Source: Spongilla lacustris (Eukaryota > Porifera > Demospongiae > Spongillida > Spongillidae). Taken from it: 64,000 nucleotides of DNA. Where the stretch lies: positions 8,664,275 to 8,728,274 of the forward strand of contig OX442417.1 of NCBI GenBank assembly GCA_949361645.1. Direction: 5' to 3'. Both the position numbers and the translations under genes were made by a program. Of this stretch, positions 49,792 through 62,889 are shown piece after piece; the stretch's first letter is position 1; each line of letters starts with the position of its first letter. The notes beneath the pieces were generated by a model. It saw only the letters and a program-made list of their open reading frames with translations. It searched no databases and was not told the origin of the DNA.

Positions 49792-50060
49792 CATGGTTAA
49801 AACATGCAAGGTGTGAAGGAATTTTAAGTTACAGCTTACATGTACAATTAAGATACACACATGGTTAAAATGTAGCTGAAAAAAGGTGTGTAGGAATTTT
49901 AAGTTACAGCTTAAAATTTACACACACACACACAACACACACTCACACAAACACACACACACATGGTTAAAAGAAATGCATGCAACTGAAAAAAGGTGTG
50001 CAGGAATTTTAAGTTACAGCTTAAAATTAACACACAAAAACACAACACACACACTCACAC
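49610..50060. repeat. CA repeat and CA-linked satellite block
   Basis: (CA)n at 49611-49692 followed by about four satellite cores separated by CA spacers. Confidence 0.93.
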
Positions 50061-51944
50061 AAACATGCAGAAACGCACTAACACACACTATCCACATTAA
50101 AATATTCAGAATTGACCTCGCTACCATAGAGATGATACATGTAACTCACAACACACACACAACACATGTGCTCCAGTTGGAGCGGCTTCAAAGATCGTTG
50201 ATTTCTATTCAATATCATACAAACACATACATGTAGGCTATAGTTCTAAATATCTCATAAGACTCATTAAAAAGGTTTTCAACACGTTGAACACAATTCA
50301 ACATCACACTAACACAATGGTCATAGCTCTAAGACTTTTCTTAAAGCTCTTACAGAACTGATGAGGCTTTAAAGAACTCACATGATTACAGGAGAGGACC
50401 CAAAAAGTTCTATTTATCTTGAATAACTAATCTAAACATGTACACTCAAGTGCTATTAGGCATTGGAAGTACTTAATACCCTGACTCCACAAAGCTCTAG
50501 CTATGAGGCTTTTTACTAAACATTAATTCATCATTAATTGGATCCATTAAAAACTTTCCCCGCCTGCTGATTCTATTAACAAGGTATCATCACACACACC
50601 ACAGTATATTGTCACATACATGTAGACGTAGTTGGTTAAAGGTGGGCTGTTAACGCTTGCACATTGAATTAAGGCAACAGATCACTACAGCTGCTAGGCC
50701 TGTTCAAATGACACGTAAACTTGTTAATTACTACGAAATCATTATCACGTCGATATATGGAGTTAGAAGTAACTGCATACCGTTCGTTGCTTTCTGAGCT
50801 TCCTTCGACCGAGCTTCCTTCGACCATACATATTTTGATAAGAGCGAGCATACTCTAATTAAAGACCATCAATAATACGCGATTTCACTCCGCAATTTAA
50901 CGTAGAAGACGCCGCATGAAAACCCACTTCCATAAAGATCTTCGGTCGAAGAATGAGATGTACGTATGATATTAGTCGGTAAACAATACATTCTTCAAAG
51001 CACTAAGTACATGTATGTTATTAGGTGTGAAGGTGGGGTCTACAGATTACATGATCATGTGTTGCATCATGATAACAAAAAGAAAATCTGTTGTTGTATC
51101 AACAATGAGTGTACAGCAGAGAAATGCTTGAGCACATCTACAATGCATATATATACATCATCTACATGCACTGTATTAAAACAATGTCAATTAAATTCAT
51201 GGATGGCTACAGAAGTGTAATTTAAAATAATGTATACAAGAATACAGTTACATGTACATGTACCACCCATAATAATCACACATGAAAATGCTACTGCAAT
51301 GAGTTGACAAAATTGTGGATCCATTGTATCTGAAACCATCAGTGGAAAAGACGTAGTGACGTAGAGTACCACAGACCAGCAGGTTGTGTGTATTCCTGCA
51401 GCAGCAACTACTAGGAATGGTTATTGCTCCAACTGCAGTGTTGTGTGACAAGCTCATGAAATGCAACTAAATCCACGCACTGGTGAATACACAACTTGTA
51501 TATGTAAATGTACATGCAGTGTAATGTTATCTAGCCAATTAAGTTCAGTACAGTACCTTGGAGAATGAGTCTCACTGGATCACTTGACTGGTGGTTATTT
51601 TTATTTTTATTTTATTTTTATTTTTATTTAATTTTTTAATGATTTAATTTTTATTATACAAGATACAATTTAGGACATACAAAATACACGAGAACATGAC
51701 CAAAACTAAATAACACATCAGAAACAATCTTGAGGGTTATTATCATTATTATTATTATTATACAGAATACGTAATACATTTAAAAAAGAGATGTTCAAGT
51801 TCAAGTACACTAATGTACAATGGCTGCCTGGCAATCATTGCTCTGGCATTATTATTCATACAACATATACACCTGAAAAAGTTAAACTCCACGTACAGCC
51901 TAACTATTAACACTATAGCTACAAGGAATTGGGCTACATGTACA
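50061..51944. other. Non-coding DNA with a repeated single-copy-like segment
   Basis: 50640-50900 is similar to 57290-57510 (CACTACAGCTGCTAGGC, ACCGTTCGTTG, TTTCTGAGCTTCCTTCGAC). The TTCCTTCGACC motif is doubled at 50808-50824. A TTTTTATTTTTATTTTATTT low-complexity tract lies at 51596-51650. No exon was recognised. Confidence 0.55.
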
Positions 51945-52400
51945 CTAGAGATGGATTGGGCTAAGGCCTCTTGCCAGGATGGCTCTTGCCACAGCTCTCA
52001 CCAAGCAGATGTTTAGGCTGCCATATATGTCAGCCAGAACTCTGGACTTGGGGCAGGAAAGATGGGTAGCTAAATAGCTTATAGGTAGCCAGTCTTGAGA
52101 ACATGTATTGTGCCTCCTTCCCCCGGTTACCATATGTCTCAGCTGCCATTGGTATACACATCCATCCCAATTCATGACCATTGGCAGCATGCTTCCTAGT
52201 TTCAGCAGACAGAGCTGCCACACCTGCAATTCTACTTGAGTCTTTCAAGGAGACTGGAGTGAGGGGAGAAGTGAGTGTGATGTCTAGGGCAGCAGGTTGG
52301 CCTCTCTCCCAACCCTCCACAAGGACATCAGCTGGACGAGAGTGATTGTTTTCAAGACACATACCATGTCCCACTTCCACCCTGACAACTGGTCACCATA
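51945..52400 (-). pseudogene. Non-LTR retrotransposon endonuclease-like C-terminal domain
   Basis: Minus-strand frames read RPADVLVEGWERGQPAALDI followed by TLTSPL, then ETRKHAANGHELGWMCIPM and GKEAQYMFSRLAT. After a frameshift they read CPKSRVLADIYGSLNICLVR and AVARAILARG. The RPADVLV...AALDITLTSP spacing (AD, 13 residues, D) resembles the PD-(D/E)XK restriction-like endonuclease of R2/NeSL-type elements, and the order matches the protein end seen at 32600-32744. One frameshift and missing upstream reverse transcriptase mark it as a fragment. Confidence 0.75.
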
Positions 52401-52936
52401 TCAGGAGGGGCATCCACCAGCCAGATCTGCTGGGTCATGTACATGTATGTACTCTAATTAGTGCAACCCTGGCCAATGCAGATCTGTTCTAGTACTGCCA
52501 TGCAATCACCAAGAATAGTTTCATTCAACAAACTGCTGCAACAAAGCCACACTGTGCCTATGTGTACATATAGGTCGAATCAAGACGAAGTGGTTTTCAC
52601 ATGTACTGTAGAAGCAGAAAGTGATACTAGCTGTCCTGTCTTTCCTGGATCAAAATGTCAGTGGCTTAAATAATAGTAATTACTTAATTATTTGCAACAG
52701 TTTTGTGACATGCAGTACTGTACATGTAGCATTCCCTTATAAGGTATTGCAGACCATTCATATCTCCACAATTGCCTGAGAGATCTACTCCGAATAGTGC
52801 CACCAAGTGGTGAGGGTGGAATAATCTTGTAGCCAATACATTGCATTTAGTTGCATATATTATATTGGAGTTTGGGGGGAGGGCCTTCATTTACAGGGGG
52901 TTATTATATTAGTCAAGTCACTTGGACCAACTTTGA
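52401..52936. other. Non-coding DNA
   Basis: No recognised feature. ORFs are short and domain-free. Confidence 0.5.
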
Positions 52937-53460
52937 ACATAACAGGTTTGCAGTTCCTGCAATATAGCAACATGAAGCATAGGACAATGGAAGTCCTGCT
53001 GTATAAGAATGTGGCATGAATATTCCTCATGTTTACCAACAAGCAAGATAAAAACTATCATTTGAGCACACACATATGCAAGCAAACAACAGTACATGTT
53101 ACAAAGACAGCTGAACACAAAATGGATACAATAGGTGGAGGTGTGCAGGTACAAAGGTTGCTGAAATAGTCATCAAAAGTACCACTACATATGTCATAGG
53201 GAGCACCAGTTTGGGCTGATATCTGAACACATAAAGACAAAACTAGTCCACACTCTAGTATCTTCCATCTAGAATGGCATGAAGCATTGGTCCCACCTGT
53301 TGACAGAAGAATTACATTCAAAGTGACAAAGCGCACACAGCCAATAGATATTGTATAAGGTACTGTAGGCAATGTGACATTTGAGCTGGGATATTACAAT
53401 CCTTCAGCAGTAAACTGCCTTTGACTACTTGTACACACATCTGCATGGTTTCTTGTTTGT
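52937..53460. repeat. Fragment of the 3-kb segmental repeat
   Basis: 53050-53460 is nearly identical to 58600-59030 of copy B, and 52937-53370 matches 33066-33500. It ends abruptly at GTGTACATGTAG, where satellite sequence starts. It contains the non-catalytic part just upstream of the DDE-like exon. The 104-codon minus-strand ORF has no domain. Confidence 0.8.
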
Positions 53461-53499
53461 ATTTCATTACATCATCTTGTCCCTTGTGTACATGTAGGT

Positions 53500-53839
53500 G
53501 TGCAGGAATTTTCAGTTATAGCTTACAATTAACACACATTCACACACGGTAAAAAGAAAAGCATTCAGCTGAAAAAAATTATGCAAGAATTACACTTACA
53601 ATTAACACACACAAACACACACACATGGTTAAAATGTAACTGAAAAAAGGTGTGTAGGAATTTTAAGATACAGCTTACAATTAACACCATACACACACAG
53701 CACACACATAATACACACACAAACAACACACACACAAACACACACACACATACACACACACACACAATGGTTAACACAAATGCATTCAGCTGAAAAAAGG
53801 TGTGCAGGAATTTTAAGTTACAGCTTACAATTAACACCA

Positions 53840-53916
<77 letters not shown>

Positions 53917-53990
53917 TTAAAAGAAAAGCATTCAGCTGAAAAAAGGTGCAGGAATTTTAAGTTACAGCTTACAATTAACACACACACACA
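53500..53990. repeat. CA-linked satellite block
   Basis: Five satellite cores with CA spacers, including a 75-bp pure CA run at 53839-53914. Confidence 0.93.
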
Positions 53991-55294
53991 AACACATGCA
54001 CACACACAACATACACAAACACATATGCACACACACAACACACACAAACACATATGCACACACACAACACACACACAAACACATATGCACACACACAACA
54101 CACACACAAACACATATGCACACACACAACACAAACACATATGCACACACAACACAAACACATATGCACACACACAACACACACAAACACATATGCACAC
54201 ACACAACACACACACAAACACATGCACACACACACAAACACATATGCACACACAACACACACAAACACATATGCACACACACAACACACACAAACACATA
54301 TGCACACACACAACACACACACAAACACATGCACACACACACACAAACACATATGCACACACAACACACACAAACACATATGCACACACACAAACACATA
54401 TGCACACACACAACACACACACAAACACATATGCACACACACAACACACACACAAACACATATGCACACACACAACACACACAAACACATATGCACACAC
54501 ACAACACACACACAAACACATATGCACACACACAACACACACACAAACACATATGCACACACAACACACACACAAACACATATGCACACACAACACACAC
54601 ACAAACACATATGCACACACACAAACACATATGCACACACACAAACACATATGCACACACACAACACACACACAAACACATATGCACACACACAACACAC
54701 ACACAAACACATGCACACACACAACACACACACAAACACATATGCACACACACAACACACACACAAACACATACATGTATGCACACACACAACACACACA
54801 CAAACACATATGCACACACACAACACACACACAAACACATATGCACACACACAACACACACAAACACATATGCACACACACAACACACACACAAACACAT
54901 ATGCACACACACAACACACACACAAACACATATGCACACACACAACACACACACAAACACATATGCACACACACAACACACACACAAACACATATGCACA
55001 CACACAACACACACACAAACACATGCACACACCAACACACACACAAACACATATGCACACACACAACACACACACACAGAAACACATATGCACACACACA
55101 ACACACACACAAACACATATGCACACACACAACACACACACAAACACATATGCACACACAACACACACACAAACACATGCACACACACAACACACACACA
55201 AACACATATGCACACACACAAACACATGCACACACCAACACACACACAAACACATATGCACACACACAACACACACACACACACACACACACAC
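53991..55294. repeat. CA-rich minisatellite with CATATG punctuation
   Basis: About 40 copies of a roughly 29-31-bp unit made of ACACACACAACACACAC, then AAACACATATGC. Length variants lack one CA or the ATATG part, and one unit has ACATACATGTATGC. It evidently arose inside a CA spacer of the satellite. Very long His-Thr and Cys-Val ORFs on both strands are artefacts. Confidence 0.95.
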
Positions 55295-55734
55295 ATGGTT
55301 AAAAGAAACGCATTCAGCTGAAGAAAGGTGTGTAGAAATTTTAAGTTACAGCTTACAATTAACACAAATTGTTAAAATGTAACTGAAAAAAGGTGTGTAA
55401 GTTACAGCTTTAACACATACATAACAAACACACAGTTACTTACAGCTTAGAATTAACATGCACACACAACACACACACACATGGTTAAATGAAATGCATT
55501 CAGCTGAAATATGGTGTGCAGGAATTTAGAGTTACAGCTTACAATTAACACACACACACACAACACACACAACACGCAAACGCACACACACACAACACGC
55601 AAACGCACACACACACACAACACACAACACATGGTTAAAAGAAATGCATTCAGCTGAAAAAAGGTGTGCAGGAATTTTAAGTTACAGCTTACAATTAACA
55701 CACACACATGGTTAAATGTCACTGAAGCGCACAA
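55295..55734. repeat. CA-linked satellite block
   Basis: Four or five satellite cores with short CA spacers, including a GCAAACGCACACAC variant duplicated at 55575-55615. Confidence 0.9.
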
Positions 55735-56285
55735 GGGGAGTGTCTGGTGCGCACAAGGGGAGTGTCACTATTGTGCACAAGGGGAGTGTCAGTAGTGTGC
55801 ACAAGGGGAGTGTCACTAGTTAGCACAAGGGGAGTGTCACTAGTTAGCACAAGGGGAGTGTCACTAGTCAGCACAAGGGGAGTGTCAGTAGTGTGCACAA
55901 GGGGAGTGTCACTAGTGCACACAAGGGGAGTGTCACTGGTGCGCACAAGGGGAGTGTCACTAGTGTGCACAAGGGGAGTGTCTGGTGCGCACAAGGGGAG
56001 TGTTACTGGTGCGCACAAGGGGAGTGTCACTCGTGCGCACAAGGGGAGTGTCACTGGTGTGCACAAGGGGAGTGTCACTGGTGCGCACAAGGGCAGTGTC
56101 ACTAGTGCGCACAAGGGGAGTGTCACTGGTGCGCACAAGGGGAGTGTCACTGGTGCGCACAAGGGGAGTGTCACTGGTACGCACAAGGGGAGTGTCACTG
56201 GTGTGCACAAGGGGAGTGTCACTGGTGCGCACAAGGGGAGTGTCACTGGTGCGCACAAGGGGAGTGTCACTGGTGCGCACAAGGC
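55735..56285. repeat. 24-bp minisatellite
   Basis: About 23 copies of GCACAAGGGGAGTGTCACTG plus GTGC, with point variants (TAGT, TTAG, CAGT) marking units. 24 is divisible by 3, so all frames stay open and give long repetitive ORFs on both strands (for example VSLVRTRG). None has a start context or splice support. Confidence 0.96.
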
Positions 56286-56470
56286 TGAGTGTCAGGTGTG
56301 ATGTGTACATTTAGATAGCCATGCTGGTGCACTGAGTGTGTCAGGAGTGATGTGTAGATAGCCATGCTGGTGTGCTGAGTGTGTCAGGAGTGATGTATAT
56401 TTAGATAGCCATGCTTGTATGCTTAGTGTGTCCTGAGTGATGTGTAGATAGCCATGCTGGTGCAAAGTGA
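56286..56470. repeat. Tandem repeat of about 55 bp
   Basis: Four imperfect copies of a unit with GAGTGTGTCAGGAGTGATG and GATAGCCATGCTGGTG. Units vary by the presence of TATATTTA before GATAGCC. Confidence 0.85.
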
Positions 56471-56587
56471 AAGGATTTTGAGTGACTCGGTTTTGATAGT
56501 TTATCGCTATGACCCTCCCTTCCAACCTCCCTCCTCCCTCCTCCTCCATTGGACAAAGATTATATGTCTTTCCCCTTCTATCTGCAG

Positions 56588-56658
56588 CCATCCTACCTCG
56601 AGTGCATCAGCTGCCGAGATCTTAGCTGTGCTGTTCTTCAATGAGCTGCACTACACCA
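56588..56658 (+). CDS. TKT: Transketolase, single internal exon
   Basis: A 71-bp exon between a strong acceptor (TCTATCTGCAG, polypyrimidine before it) and donor ACCA|GTAAGT. In the frame starting one base in, it encodes HPTSSASAAEILAVLFFNEL then HYT, matching the N-terminal thiamine-diphosphate domain of animal transketolase (GHPTSCCSAAEIM.VLFF..M.Y). The preceding glycine would be completed across the intron. Transketolase transfers two-carbon units in the cytosolic pentose phosphate pathway. No flanking transketolase exon was recognised. The surrounding DNA is minisatellite and satellite, so either the introns are long and repeat-filled with the other exons outside the window, or this is an orphan duplicate. 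Confidence 0.75.
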
Positions 56659-57652
56659 GTAAGTTTGTCCTCTGGAGAGAGGGCATAGGAGGAAGGTCAT
56701 GGGGGGAGGAGGGAGAGGGGCATTGTGCCAGGTGAAGGGGGGTTGTTTGAGGAGGTGGAGTCTGATAGAAGAGGAGGGGGGTTATATACATGTATGTTCA
56801 TTTATCCAGGGATAGATACATGTACTGTAGCTATTTTGATATTGAAAGATATTGTTGTCCATATGGGTGTCCATAATTAGTATTAACTGAGATATGGTTA
56901 CCTCCCCCCTCTACATACAGATAACGTCCCATGTAACTGATAAAAGGTGTGTAGAAATTTTCAGTTACAGCTTACAATTAACACCATACGCACACAGCAC
57001 ACACACATAACACACACAATGGTTAACACAAATGCATTCAGCTGAAAAAAGGTGTGTAGAAATTTTAAGTTACAGCTTACAATTAACACCACACATACAT
57101 GTGTACACACACGCAACACACGCACACATACACGTTAAAAGAAATGCATTCAGCTGAAAAAAAGGTGTGCAGGAATTTTAAGTTACATGCATACGTACTG
57201 TAGGCCCTACTTACTACTCTCGACCATGAATCCAACAGCCATTCGGCGGAATGACATAGTAGTGATCAAAGAATGGTATATCTAATGTAATGATCGCACA
57301 TCGAAGGTAACTAGTCACTACAGCTGCTAGGCATGTTCAAATGCCACGTAGGCCTACATGTGTAAACTTTTTAAAATGACTTAACGATCACGTCGATACC
57401 CCGATAAGTGGCTGAGGAGTACGCAGAGCATAGTTAGAAAATAACCTACCGTTCGTTGTTTTCTGAGCTTCCTTCGACGATAAGTGCAAGACAGTCAAAT
57501 TAAAGACCACCACGAAAAATCAATGATGTAATATCTAACGTCAAAGGCAATAGCCTTCTGACGTCACAAATTAATTGAACATAAGTCCAGGGATAATATC
57601 TATATTATATTATTTCTGATAAGTCCTTATAGAAATCACACGAAGAAACACA
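56659..57652. repeat. Non-coding DNA with satellite units and a duplicated segment
   Basis: G-rich stretch 56680-56790, satellite cores at 56930-57190, and 57290-57510 related to 50640-50900. Confidence 0.65.
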
Positions 57653-60635
57653 GCAGCACTGTAAATGATAAGTCATTAATGTAGTACTATATTTCCAATT
57701 TTAATATTGATACATGATCAGGTGAATTTCTATATAACTAAATTGGAATTTTGATTAGTTAATTAGCCCATGATGGGATAAGACTAACAGCAGATTTAGG
57801 ATCACATTGGATATGTGGGATTCAATGTACGTGTAGAAGAGCTGCTGAATAGTGCTTTAAGCTTTAAGCTGGCAGTCATCCAGCAGAATAGCAGTTGGTA
57901 CATGGTGAGTCCACAATGACCTCTGTTGAGATGACCACAGTATGTGGGATGACATAATTGAAGTAACCAATGGAGGTGGCCAGACATGGCACATAATCAG
58001 TACAGTGCACAACTAGGTAAGATACCTAAAGGATCATAATTATGCAGAACTGTGCACACTTTAATTTGGATGTACCAAGAAACCAAGTGTTTCCACAACA
58101 CCAAATGTTAAGCAATTCAGGGAAGTCCCAAAAAAAAGCTGTTTTTCACAACATCCTCAATTTGTTTACTTTTTTGCTATTAGAACTTTGATGCAAAACA
58201 AATTCAGAGTAGGACAATTAATAAACAGGCACATGGGAAACATAATGAAAACACCACCCTACTGCCCACACCCAGGACCACTGGTATGATATATCCTGCC
58301 ATGTAGCTAGCAGCTGCAAAGTGTCACTTGCATTGCATGAGGACAAACATGATGTTGCTAGGCAGCGACATGGTGTCATAGCAGCTGGAGCTGTTATTGC
58401 ATACTATAGATTCTACCTGTGTCAGGAAAAAATAATAAATAATAATTATATCTGAGGAAGTTGTCATTTAAAACTGTAAAAAGTAAGCTCTTTGAGTTCT
58501 ATGATTTAGTACTCTGATCAGGAATGGAGTGTTAGACAAAAGGAGGTTATTTAAGTTTGTTATAATTTGTTATTAAAACTGAGCTACAATATATAAACAC
58601 TACCATTTGAGCACACACATATGCAAGCAAACAATAGTACATGTTACAAAGATAGCTGAACACAAAATGGATACAATAGGTGGAGGTGTGCAGGTACAAA
58701 GGTTGCTGAAATAGTCATCAAAAGTACCACTACATATGTCATAGGGAGCACCAGTTTGGGCTGATATCTAAACACATAAAGATAAAACTAGTCCACACTC
58801 TAGTATCTTCCATCTAGAATGGCATGAAGCATTGGTCCCACCTGTTGACAGAAGATTTACATTCAAAGTGACAAAGCGCACACAGCCAATAGATATTGTA
58901 TAAGGTACTGTAGGCAATGTGACATTTGAGCTGGGATATTACAATCCTTCAGCAGTAAACTGCCTTTTACTACTTGTGCACATATGTGCATGGTTTATTG
59001 TTTGTATTTCATTACATCATCTTGTCCCTTACTCCCACTGATGGTATTTCTCTACACATTCATTATACAGGATGCCATACAGGGATACCACTGGACAAAT
59101 ACACAAGCTACCCTACACCCATTTGTCTATTACATTAACCTTGAAGGTGTGGGCTTAACACATGGCAGCTATGTTGTCATTTCAGACTGCAATATCCATG
59201 ATGCAGTGGCAGTGCACCTGTTTCAAAGGCACCTGGTAGGATTCTTAAAAACAAATTACAACGTAACGAAAATGATGTATTTCAGTGATGGGTGCGCTGG
59301 ACAATACAAAAACTGTAAAAACTTCATCAATTTGTGCCAACCTGATGGTGTGGGGGGAACTGTGAAGAGAGAAGCTGCCAAAGCCAGTCTGCAGTGAGTA
59401 CACAGTGGCCACATTACAACTCCCCTTGAGCTGTTCACATTTTGTCAGTCGAAATTGACTGGTACAACCTTCAAGTACTTGACAAGCCAAGACTGGGGTG
59501 AGGAACAGAGTCTACTAAGCGAAAGGCTTTCAAAGCCAAAACAATTGCTGGAACACAAAAGCTGCACTGTTTCTTGCCGCTGACAACCAGGACCCTACAG
59601 GTGAAGGAATACAGTACAAGCAGTGTTTGCCGCACTGAGACTGTAGACACGTTGTCTTTATGCAGCTCTGTGAGCATTAAAGATGCTAAAGGCTACGTGG
59701 CAGTGATATATGACAGTGCTTGGTGGGTTGGCTATGTTCTGAAGACAGATCCTGAATTACAGGAGGTACATGTAACTGTAACCTTCCTCCATCCTCATGG
59801 ACCAAACACCTTCACCCAGCTGATGTTTTGACAGTTCATATTAGTGACCTTTTAATTTCTGTACATGTAGATCTGAAGATTTATATTCTAACAGACAAGG
59901 AAATGGACACTGCAACAAAAGCCCTGTATAGATCTACATCTACATGAATAGAGTACATTTACTTTCTGTATGTGCATTTTAGAAGTGCATTCTTGTTATT
60001 GTGATCAGTGTGCACATAAGTGGTACATAAATGAAATTCATATAATTGCAGTTATGATACTCTACATAAACTAAACTGTTTACATTGTAGCAGCCACTAA
60101 CAGAACCAAACCAAGGTTGGACTATGTTAAATGCACACATTCCCCCTTGTGGTGCCTCAGCCCAAAGTCAGCCCGATCCAAAATCTATCATACATGCTCC
60201 TTCTGCACAACATATTATATATTTATTTTTTGGTGTGATTTGGTTTGGGGTAAGGGTTGTTACTAAAATTATACAGAAGAAAAAGAGGCAGAATTGTATA
60301 AACAGATACGATACATGTAATTTATGTACTACTTTAAATAGTCTAATAAAAAAGGTTTATTTTGGTGCCAAAACAGTAGTTGTAAGTTGATGGGATCCAA
60401 ACCTACAATTAGTCAAAGTTGCAAAAGTTGACTAAAAGGTGAACTCTTGGTCGGTGATTATCTCCCAAACGACTAGACCTGGGAAGGTGACCTTTTGTAT
60501 AAAGCAATGTCTCATGACCCTGTAGCTATAAAATACATTTTCATGGAAATCGGAGTGAGTCGTGCAGTAACTTGCGTACGCTTGGCTAAGATTGTCCCAG
60601 TTACAGCTTTTAAAATTATACAACATAACATATAT

Positions 60636-60637
<2 letters not shown>
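57653..60637. repeat. 3-kb segmental repeat, copy B
   Basis: Full-length counterpart of 40167-43230 without the 970-bp insertion and with the roughly 0.9-kb internal part that copy A lacks. It contains the DDE-like exon (59071-59397) and its downstream part. The right end enters CA repeats and satellite exactly as in copy A. Possibly the body of a large, now degenerate DNA transposon. Terminal inverted repeats were not identified. Confidence 0.88.
59071..59831 (+). pseudogene. DDE-like transposon protein, decayed (copy B)
   Basis: From acceptor ATTATACAG the frame reads DAIQGYHWTNTQATLHPFVY, then SYVVISDCNIHDAVAVHLFQ, MMYFSDGCAGQYKNCKNF and DGVGGTVKREAAKASLQ. A stop (59395-59397) is followed in frame by THITPLELF-like sequence, KYLTSQDWGEEQ and LLSERLSK. 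A frameshift then leads to LPLTTRTLQVKEYS, YVAVIYDSAWWVGYVLKTD and FLHPHGPN. Conserved acidic residues in VISD and YFSDG suggest an RNase H-fold DDE transposase (inferred). The stretch between KNFINLC and DGVGGTVKR is missing about 35 residues relative to the family as I remember it. One stop, one frameshift and this deletion indicate an inactive copy. Confidence 0.72.
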
Positions 60638-60670
<33 letters not shown>

Positions 60671-61666
60671 GTTCAAAGAAATCCATGCAACTGAAAAAGG
60701 TGTGTAGGAATTTTAACAGCTTATAATTAACACACACACAACATATACACACACACACACATGCTTAAAAGAATGCTTTCCAGCTGAAAAAAAGGTGTGC
60801 TGAAATTTTAAGTAACAGCTTACAATTAACACACAAATGATTAATTAAATTGTAACTGAAAAGTGTGTGCAGGAATTTTAAGTTACAGTGAACAATTTTA
60901 CACACACGCAACACACACACTCAACACACACACACACAAACATGGTTCAAAGAAATTCACGCAACTGAAAAAGGTGTGCAGGAATTTTAACAGCTTACAT
61001 GTATAATTAACACACACAACACACACACACACACACGGTTAAAATAAATGCATTCAGCTGTAAAAAGGTGTACAGGAAATTTAAGTTACAACTTACAATT
61101 AACACACACAACACACACATGGTTAAAACAAATGCATTCCAGCTGAAAAAAGGTGTGCTGGAATTTTCAGTTACAGCTTGGAATTAACACCACACTTGCA
61201 GACACGGTTAAATAAAAATGCATTCAGCTGAAAATAGGTGTGCAGCTAAGTTACAGCTTAAAATTAACACACAAAAACACACACACACACACACAACACA
61301 CATACTCAACACACACACACACAAACATGGTTCAAAGAAATTCATGCAACTGAAAAAAGATGTGCAGGAATTTTAACAGCTTACATGTACATGTATAATT
61401 AATTAACACACACAACACACACACACACACATGGTTAAAATAAATGCATTCAGCTGAAAAAAGGTGTACAGGAAATTTAAGTTACAACTTACAATTAACA
61501 CACACACACACAACACACACATGTTTAAAAGATATGCATTCCAGCTGAAAAAAGGTGTGCTGGAATTTTCAGTTACAGCTTGGAATTAACACCACACATG
61601 CAGACACGGTTAAATAAATTTGCATTCAGCTGAAAATAGGTGTGCAGTTAAGTTACAGCTTAAAAT

Positions 61667-61719
<53 letters not shown>

Positions 61720-62130
61720 CACACACAAGCACACACACACACACACACGGTTAAAAGAAATACATTCCAGCTGAAAAAAGGTGTACAGGAAAATTAAGTT
61801 ACAGCTTACACACATGGTTAAAATGTTACTGAAAAAAGGTGTGTAGGAATTTTAAGTTACAGCTTAAAATCAACACACACACGACACACACACAAACACA
61901 ACACACACACATGGCTCAAAGAAATGCATGCAACTGAAAAAAGGTGTGCAGGAATTTTAAGTTACAGCTTACAATTAAGACCAAACACACGCACACACAC
62001 ACACACACATACAAGTACAGACATTGTTAAATAAATTTGCATTCAGCTGTGTGCAGGAATTTTAACAGCTTATAGTTCATTAACACACACACACACAACA
62101 CACAGACGTACACACACACACATAATATGA
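60638..62130. repeat. CA-linked satellite array, right
   Basis: About 15 satellite cores with CA spacers. The block 60950-61260 recurs at 61330-61660, and part of 61600-61900 is collinear with 43855-44130 and 44395-44720, showing exchange between arrays some 17 kb apart. Confidence 0.94.
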
Positions 62131-62889
62131 TAGCACAGAGAAACACTGATCAACTAAAGCTATATAGAATATCATTTACATAGTACACTGGACATGTACG
62201 ACCACAACTACATGTAATTCGATATTGTTCAGTCCATAAAAGGAGTGATACAAGCGAAACACTACATTCATCTTCGCATTACTCTACCCAAGTCTGTTTC
62301 CATCTTGATATGACAACAACAGCTGTGTCCACCATCTCTTTCTTAACTTGTACACAGTGCCCGTACATGTAGATATGTTTCATGCTCTGGCAGCACTAGT
62401 GCAAGCTGTTATACATATATGTTCACTTCTTTAGGAAAGTACCATGTACATGTAGGTGCAGAATAATTTGTCATCATCACACATGAGAACATTGAGGCAC
62501 CTCACTCCATGCACCAGCATATGTACATGTACACACCAACATGCCGAGGTCATTCAAAACCCACTACACTGCATGTAGCAATGCATACTGTACATATACA
62601 TGTGCATGTATGGACGCCTGATGATATCTGCAATCACACGTCAGAGTAGGCTCTGCTCAATCATGTAAAGATTGATCATCCAGATTTTTGTGCAAGGTCC
62701 AATTCATTTCCTTCAGTTTATGTATGGCTAACTTTAAGGCATTATGTTTGGTGCACAAAATGTTTAGTTGAAATATCATTTCACTGACTTGGACTTCAGA
62801 TAATGTCTCCCATGTTTTGTTTAATGGTAGGTGTGTAGTGGCAGATAATGGAAATGCGCAAATGAGTGTCGGCTGCTCACTATGGGTAA
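62131..62889. other. Non-coding DNA
   Basis: No recognised feature apart from ACATGT clusters. Confidence 0.5.

Noticed and set aside
53565..55382. Several very long ORFs (440-575 codons) rich in His-Thr or Cys-Val
   Set aside because: They are translations of CA-repeat minisatellite, open on both strands and in several frames at once.
55719..56314. ORFs of 109-187 codons with VSLVRTRG or TPLV repeats
   Set aside because: The 24-bp repeat keeps all frames open on both strands. There is no splice or start support.
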